From positions 1-64,000 of the forward strand of contig CALDGX010000085.1 of assembly GCA_937941715.1 (NCBI GenBank): a stretch of DNA of 64,000 nucleotides, given 5' to 3'. The notes under the pieces are model-generated. The model did no database searches. It saw only the letters and a program-made list of their open reading frames with translations, and had not been told where the DNA came from. Positions 61,684-64,000 of the stretch are shown here, piece by piece. Both the position numbers and the translations under genes were made by a program. This DNA is from an uncultured Chloracidobacterium sp. (lineage in GTDB: Bacteria > Acidobacteriota > Blastocatellia > Pyrinomonadales > Pyrinomonadaceae). The first letter of the stretch is position 1. Every line of letters starts with the position of its first letter.

Positions 61684-62437
61684 GGCCAATGATCTCCTTT
61701 CCAAGTTGAATATAACTCTCGGCACCTCGCGAACGCGGATCATACAGCATTATCGGCTTACCAAAACTCGGAGCCTCGGCAAGCCTGACATTTCGCGGTA
61801 TGACGGTGTCAAGGACCTGGGAACCGTAAAAATCGCGCAGGTCTTTGGCGACAGCGGCCGATAAGTTGGTCCGTTCGTCAAACATTGTCAGAAGCAATCC
61901 CTCGATCGCAAGCGTCGGATTCAGTTCCCGTCTGAGTCTGGCCAACGTATCAAAGAGCTCTGTAACTCCCTCGAGTGCGTAATACTCGCACTGGATCGGT
62001 ACCAGCAGCGAATCAGCTGCAGTCAATCCGTTAAGCGTTAGGATGCCGAGTGACGGCGGGCAATCGATGATGATGTAATGAAAATACTCACGGATGCCGT
62101 TCAGGAGCTTTTTAAGTGCAAAATTGCGGTCCTCGGCATCGACCAGTTCGATCTCGGCACCCGCAAGATTCTTGTCAGAAGGAAGAACCCATAAGAACGG
62201 GATCTCAGTAGGCAGGACCATCTCGCGGACAGGATCGTTCGATGTCAGGGCGTTATAGAGTGACTTTCGCGAATTTCCACGCGCGATACCGGCACCTGAT
62301 GTGGCGTTGGCCTGAGGGTCAGCGTCAACGAGAAGGACCTTTTTATCCTCGGAAGCCAATGCCGCCGCGAGATTTACCGCCGTCGTGGTCTTTCCGACGC
62401 CGCCTTTTTGATTGGCTACAGCAATGATCTTACCCAT
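61676..62437 (-). CDS. parA: Chromosome partitioning ATPase ParA
   Basis: A 253-residue Walker-type ATPase that moves ParB-parS complexes over the nucleoid. The deviant Walker A is AVANQKGGVGKTTTAVNLAAAL, then VLLVDADPQANATSG, and the switch region is IIIDCPPSLGILTLNGL. The short length and lack of an N-terminal helix-turn-helix mark it as the chromosomal (Soj) type. Its stop overlaps the parB start. The mnmG gene lies upstream on the same strand, with a 131-base gap holding two palindromes; the rsmG gene that often separates them is missing. Confidence 0.96.
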   Translation of the reverse strand: MGKIIAVANQKGGVGKTTTAVNLAAALASEDKKVLLVDADPQANATSGAGIARGNSRKSLYNALTSNDPVREMVLPTEIPFLWVLPSDKNLAGAEIELVDAEDRNFALKKLLNGIREYFHYIIIDCPPSLGILTLNGLTAADSLLVPIQCEYYALEGVTELFDTLARLRRELNPTLAIEGLLLTMFDERTNLSAAVAKDLRDFYGSQVLDTVIPRNVRLAEAPSFGKPIMLYDPRSRGAESYIQLGKEIIGHG

Positions 62438-62502
62438 ATCTAGACAAACGAAAACAGGATTCTAAGTTAGCATAGATGCCAGCCGTAATCTAACAACTGA
62501 AT

Positions 62503-62518
62503 TGTGGTACGTACCACA
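62503..62518. promoter_or_regulatory. parS-like palindrome, copy 1
   Basis: TGTGGTACGTACCACA is a perfect 16-bp palindrome (18 bp with flanking T/A, 62502-62519). It shares TGT, central ACGT and ACA with the canonical parS TGTTTCACGTGAAACA and differs only in the inner triplets. It lies 65 bases before the parA start. Confidence 0.6.
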
Positions 62519-62537
62519 AACTGCCCTTATCGAACGA

Positions 62538-62553
62538 TGTGGTACGTACCACA
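62538..62553. promoter_or_regulatory. parS-like palindrome, copy 2
   Basis: An identical 16-bp copy of the upstream palindrome, 35 bases away start to start, with flanks A/T extending it to 18 bp (62537-62554). Two exact copies in 51 bases argue for a specific dimeric binding protein, most simply the neighbouring ParB. Confidence 0.6.
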
Positions 62554-62568
62554 TTCAAGATAGAAAGA

Positions 62569-63999
62569 TCAGGCCGCATTGTCGGTCGGGGCCTTTTGTG
62601 CGGTCAAATGGACCAAAACGGTGGATATTGCGGCAGGCGTCAACCCGGCGATCTTGCGGACCTGGCCGAAATTCTGAGGCCTAGCCCGTTCGAGGCGTTC
62701 GACCATCTCGTGCGACAACCCGCTGATAACGTCAAAACGAAAGGCTTCCGGCACTTTTAGCGCGTCGTGATGATTTATCCGCTCAGTTGCGGCCCTTTGC
62801 TTCTGGATATAGCCGCTGTAGAGCGAGTCGGCGAGAGCGGTCGCAAGTTCTGTATCTTTGGCCGCTTCACCCACTCCGTTCGGCATCAAACGGCGGATCA
62901 TTGCCGGATCGACCCCTTGCCGCATCGCCAACTGAGCCAACGTGAACGAATCGCCCAGATCAGCACCCAACAGTTGTGATAAGCCGGCATATTCGGGCGA
63001 CGACCTTTTGAAGCGCGTCTCAATGAGCAGGTTTCTCAGAGTGGCGATCCGGTCACGCTTGCTATTGAACCGCTCCCAGTCCGCATCGCCGACCAGTCCG
63101 GCTTCACGGCCCTTCGGTGAAAGACGTTGGTCGGCATTGTCGTGGCGAAGGGTCAGCCTGGCTTCAGCCCTGGACGTAAACAACCGGTACGGTTCGTCCA
63201 CGCCATGCCTGATGAGGTCGTCGGCCAAAACACCTATATATGCCTCATCCCGCCCGAGAACGAAAGGCCTTCGCCTCTGCACCGAGAATGCCGCGTTGAT
63301 CCCGGCAAGCAGTCCCTGACAGGCAGCCTCTTCGTATCCGGTGGTGCCGTTGATCTGACCGGCAAGAAAAAGCCCTTCCATCCGCGTCGACTCCATCGTT
63401 GGCCTCAGTTCTCGCGGATCAACAAAGTCATATTCGATCGCGTAGCCCGGACGAATGATATCGACCGTCTGAAACCCCTCGATCATCCGGAGCAATTCAA
63501 GCTGAAGTTCCGACGGCAGCGAAGTTGAAAAGCCGTTGAGATAGACCTCATTGGTATTATGGCCTTCAGGTTCGAGAAACAATTGATGGCGGTCCTTTTC
63601 GCCAAATTTTACGACCTTATCTTCGATCGACGGGCAATACCGTGGCCCAACCCCCTGGATCTGGCCTGAATATAGGGGCGAACGATGCAGGTTTTCCCTG
63701 ATCGCATTGTGTACCGACCTGGTCGTGTAGCCGATGTGGCATTGGATCTGAGGCTGGTCGATCCGATCGGTGGCAAATGAAAATGGTACCGGATCTTCGT
63801 CAGGCGGCTGAGGCTCGAAAGCGTCCCAATCGATCGTTCGGCCGTCAAGCCGAGGCGGTGTTCCGGTCTTGAGGCGCCCGACCGGAAATCCGAGCCGCTT
63901 CAGGTTCTCTGCCAGTTCGATCGACGCCGGTTCGCCAGCCCGTCCGGCGGTAAATGTACGTTCGCCAGTATGGATCGTACCATTGAGGAACGTACCGGT
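62569..63999 (-). CDS. mnmG: tRNA uridine-5-carboxymethylaminomethyl enzyme MnmG (5' part missing)
   Basis: The C-terminal 476 residues of MnmG (GidA), an FAD enzyme that with MnmE modifies U34 of several tRNAs. An uninterrupted frame runs from the right edge: TGTFLNGTIHTGERTF, then FPVGRLKTGTPPRLDGRTID, PRYCPSIEDKVVKF, and QLFLEPEGHNTNEVYLNGFSTSLP. The C-terminal helical domain ends KIAGLTPAAISTVLVHLTAQ. The FAD loop and start lie beyond the window. No frameshift is present, although a Met at 63582 could mislead. It precedes parA, as in many oriC-proximal regions. Confidence 0.95.
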   Translation of the reverse strand, partial: TGTFLNGTIHTGERTFTAGRAGEPASIELAENLKRLGFPVGRLKTGTPPRLDGRTIDWDAFEPQPPDEDPVPFSFATDRIDQPQIQCHIGYTTRSVHNAIRENLHRSPLYSGQIQGVGPRYCPSIEDKVVKFGEKDRHQLFLEPEGHNTNEVYLNGFSTSLPSELQLELLRMIEGFQTVDIIRPGYAIEYDFVDPRELRPTMESTRMEGLFLAGQINGTTGYEEAACQGLLAGINAAFSVQRRRPFVLGRDEAYIGVLADDLIRHGVDEPYRLFTSRAEARLTLRHDNADQRLSPKGREAGLVGDADWERFNSKRDRIATLRNLLIETRFKRSSPEYAGLSQLLGADLGDSFTLAQLAMRQGVDPAMIRRLMPNGVGEAAKDTELATALADSLYSGYIQKQRAATERINHHDALKVPEAFRFDVISGLSHEMVERLERARPQNFGQVRKIAGLTPAAISTVLVHLTAQKAPTDNAA

Positions 64000-64000
64000 A

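Noticed and set aside
62569..63582. mnmG as a short complete gene or frameshifted pseudogene
   Set aside because: The Met at 63582 is internal. The same frame stays open to the right edge and encodes conserved MnmG sequence, so the gene is only cut by the window.
1..64000. CRISPR array, insertion sequence or prophage
   Set aside because: I saw no regularly spaced direct repeats, transposase-like product or phage structural gene. The window looks like core chromosome.

Overview
The window reads as a continuous piece of a bacterial chromosome from a Gram-negative organism of moderate GC content. The gene content suggests Acidobacteriota, probably a Blastocatellia-like lineage: a GWxTD-domain protein, serine hydrolases with beta-rich tails, DUF4178/DUF350 genes, a bactofilin, a Wza-like exporter and many lipoproteins. 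The phylum assignment is inference from composition, not from a marker tree. I see no insertion sequence, prophage or CRISPR array. Genes are densely packed on both strands, and the only stretch over 300 bases without a protein gene (38400-38705) holds a serine tRNA and a promoter/operator. || Layout. 1-3.4 kb: ileS followed by a small secreted protein and the first codons of a membrane protein (perhaps lspA). 3.6-7.6 kb: clpS and a giant GH18-deacetylase-GT2 fusion. 7.7-19.5 kb: regulation and envelope, with a TPR/sigma54 activator, a cystatin-like secreted protein, a cysteine desulfurase, an FHA-GAF-cyclase, mreB, the c-di-AMP pair cdaA-cdaR, an esterase, and an O-antigen-ligase-like protein carrying a PDZ-like insert. 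19.5-31 kb: serine hydrolase, ttcA, bactofilin, mscL, folate cyclo-ligase, mnmA, an SGNH lipoprotein, a MATE exporter, aat, a ywbE-like gene and a saccharopine-dehydrogenase-like reductase. 31-37 kb: a second serine hydrolase, gyrB and recF. 37-41 kb: two TlpA-like thioredoxins, tRNA-Ser(UGA), and a FadR-like TetR regulator translationally coupled to a long-chain acyl-CoA ligase. 41-48 kb: polysaccharide genes (Wza-like exporter, membrane 4,6-dehydratase, galE), an aminotransferase and a twin-PDZ protein. 47.7-55.4 kb: an eight-gene minus-strand operon built around speD- and speE-like genes. 55.5-64 kb: a lipoprotein, a GWxTD protein, tatC, tatA/B, selD, parB, parA and the 5'-truncated mnmG. 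|| How they work together. The strongest candidate for an under-described system is the operon at 55428-47701: SpeD-like decarboxylase, a double zinc-ribbon DUF4178 membrane protein, a 49-residue membrane protein, a DUF350 membrane protein, a membrane-anchored aminopropyltransferase homologue, a Tat-lipoprotein flavin oxidase, a multi-pass membrane protein and a coiled-coil lipoprotein. It looks like a membrane-bound polyamine-type chemistry module. A 20-bp RNA hairpin lies just before the aminopropyltransferase gene. || Three other signals stand out. selD continues upstream through an in-frame TGA into a good start, and a SECIS-like hairpin follows the TGA, so it is probably a selenoprotein. 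Two copies of a 16-bp perfect palindrome sharing the TGT/ACGT/ACA frame of parS lie just before parA. A secreted cystatin-like protein carries the QVVAG inhibitory motif. Chromosome-maintenance genes usually found near oriC (recF-gyrB, mnmG-parA-parB) are present, but dnaA, dnaN and rsmG are not.
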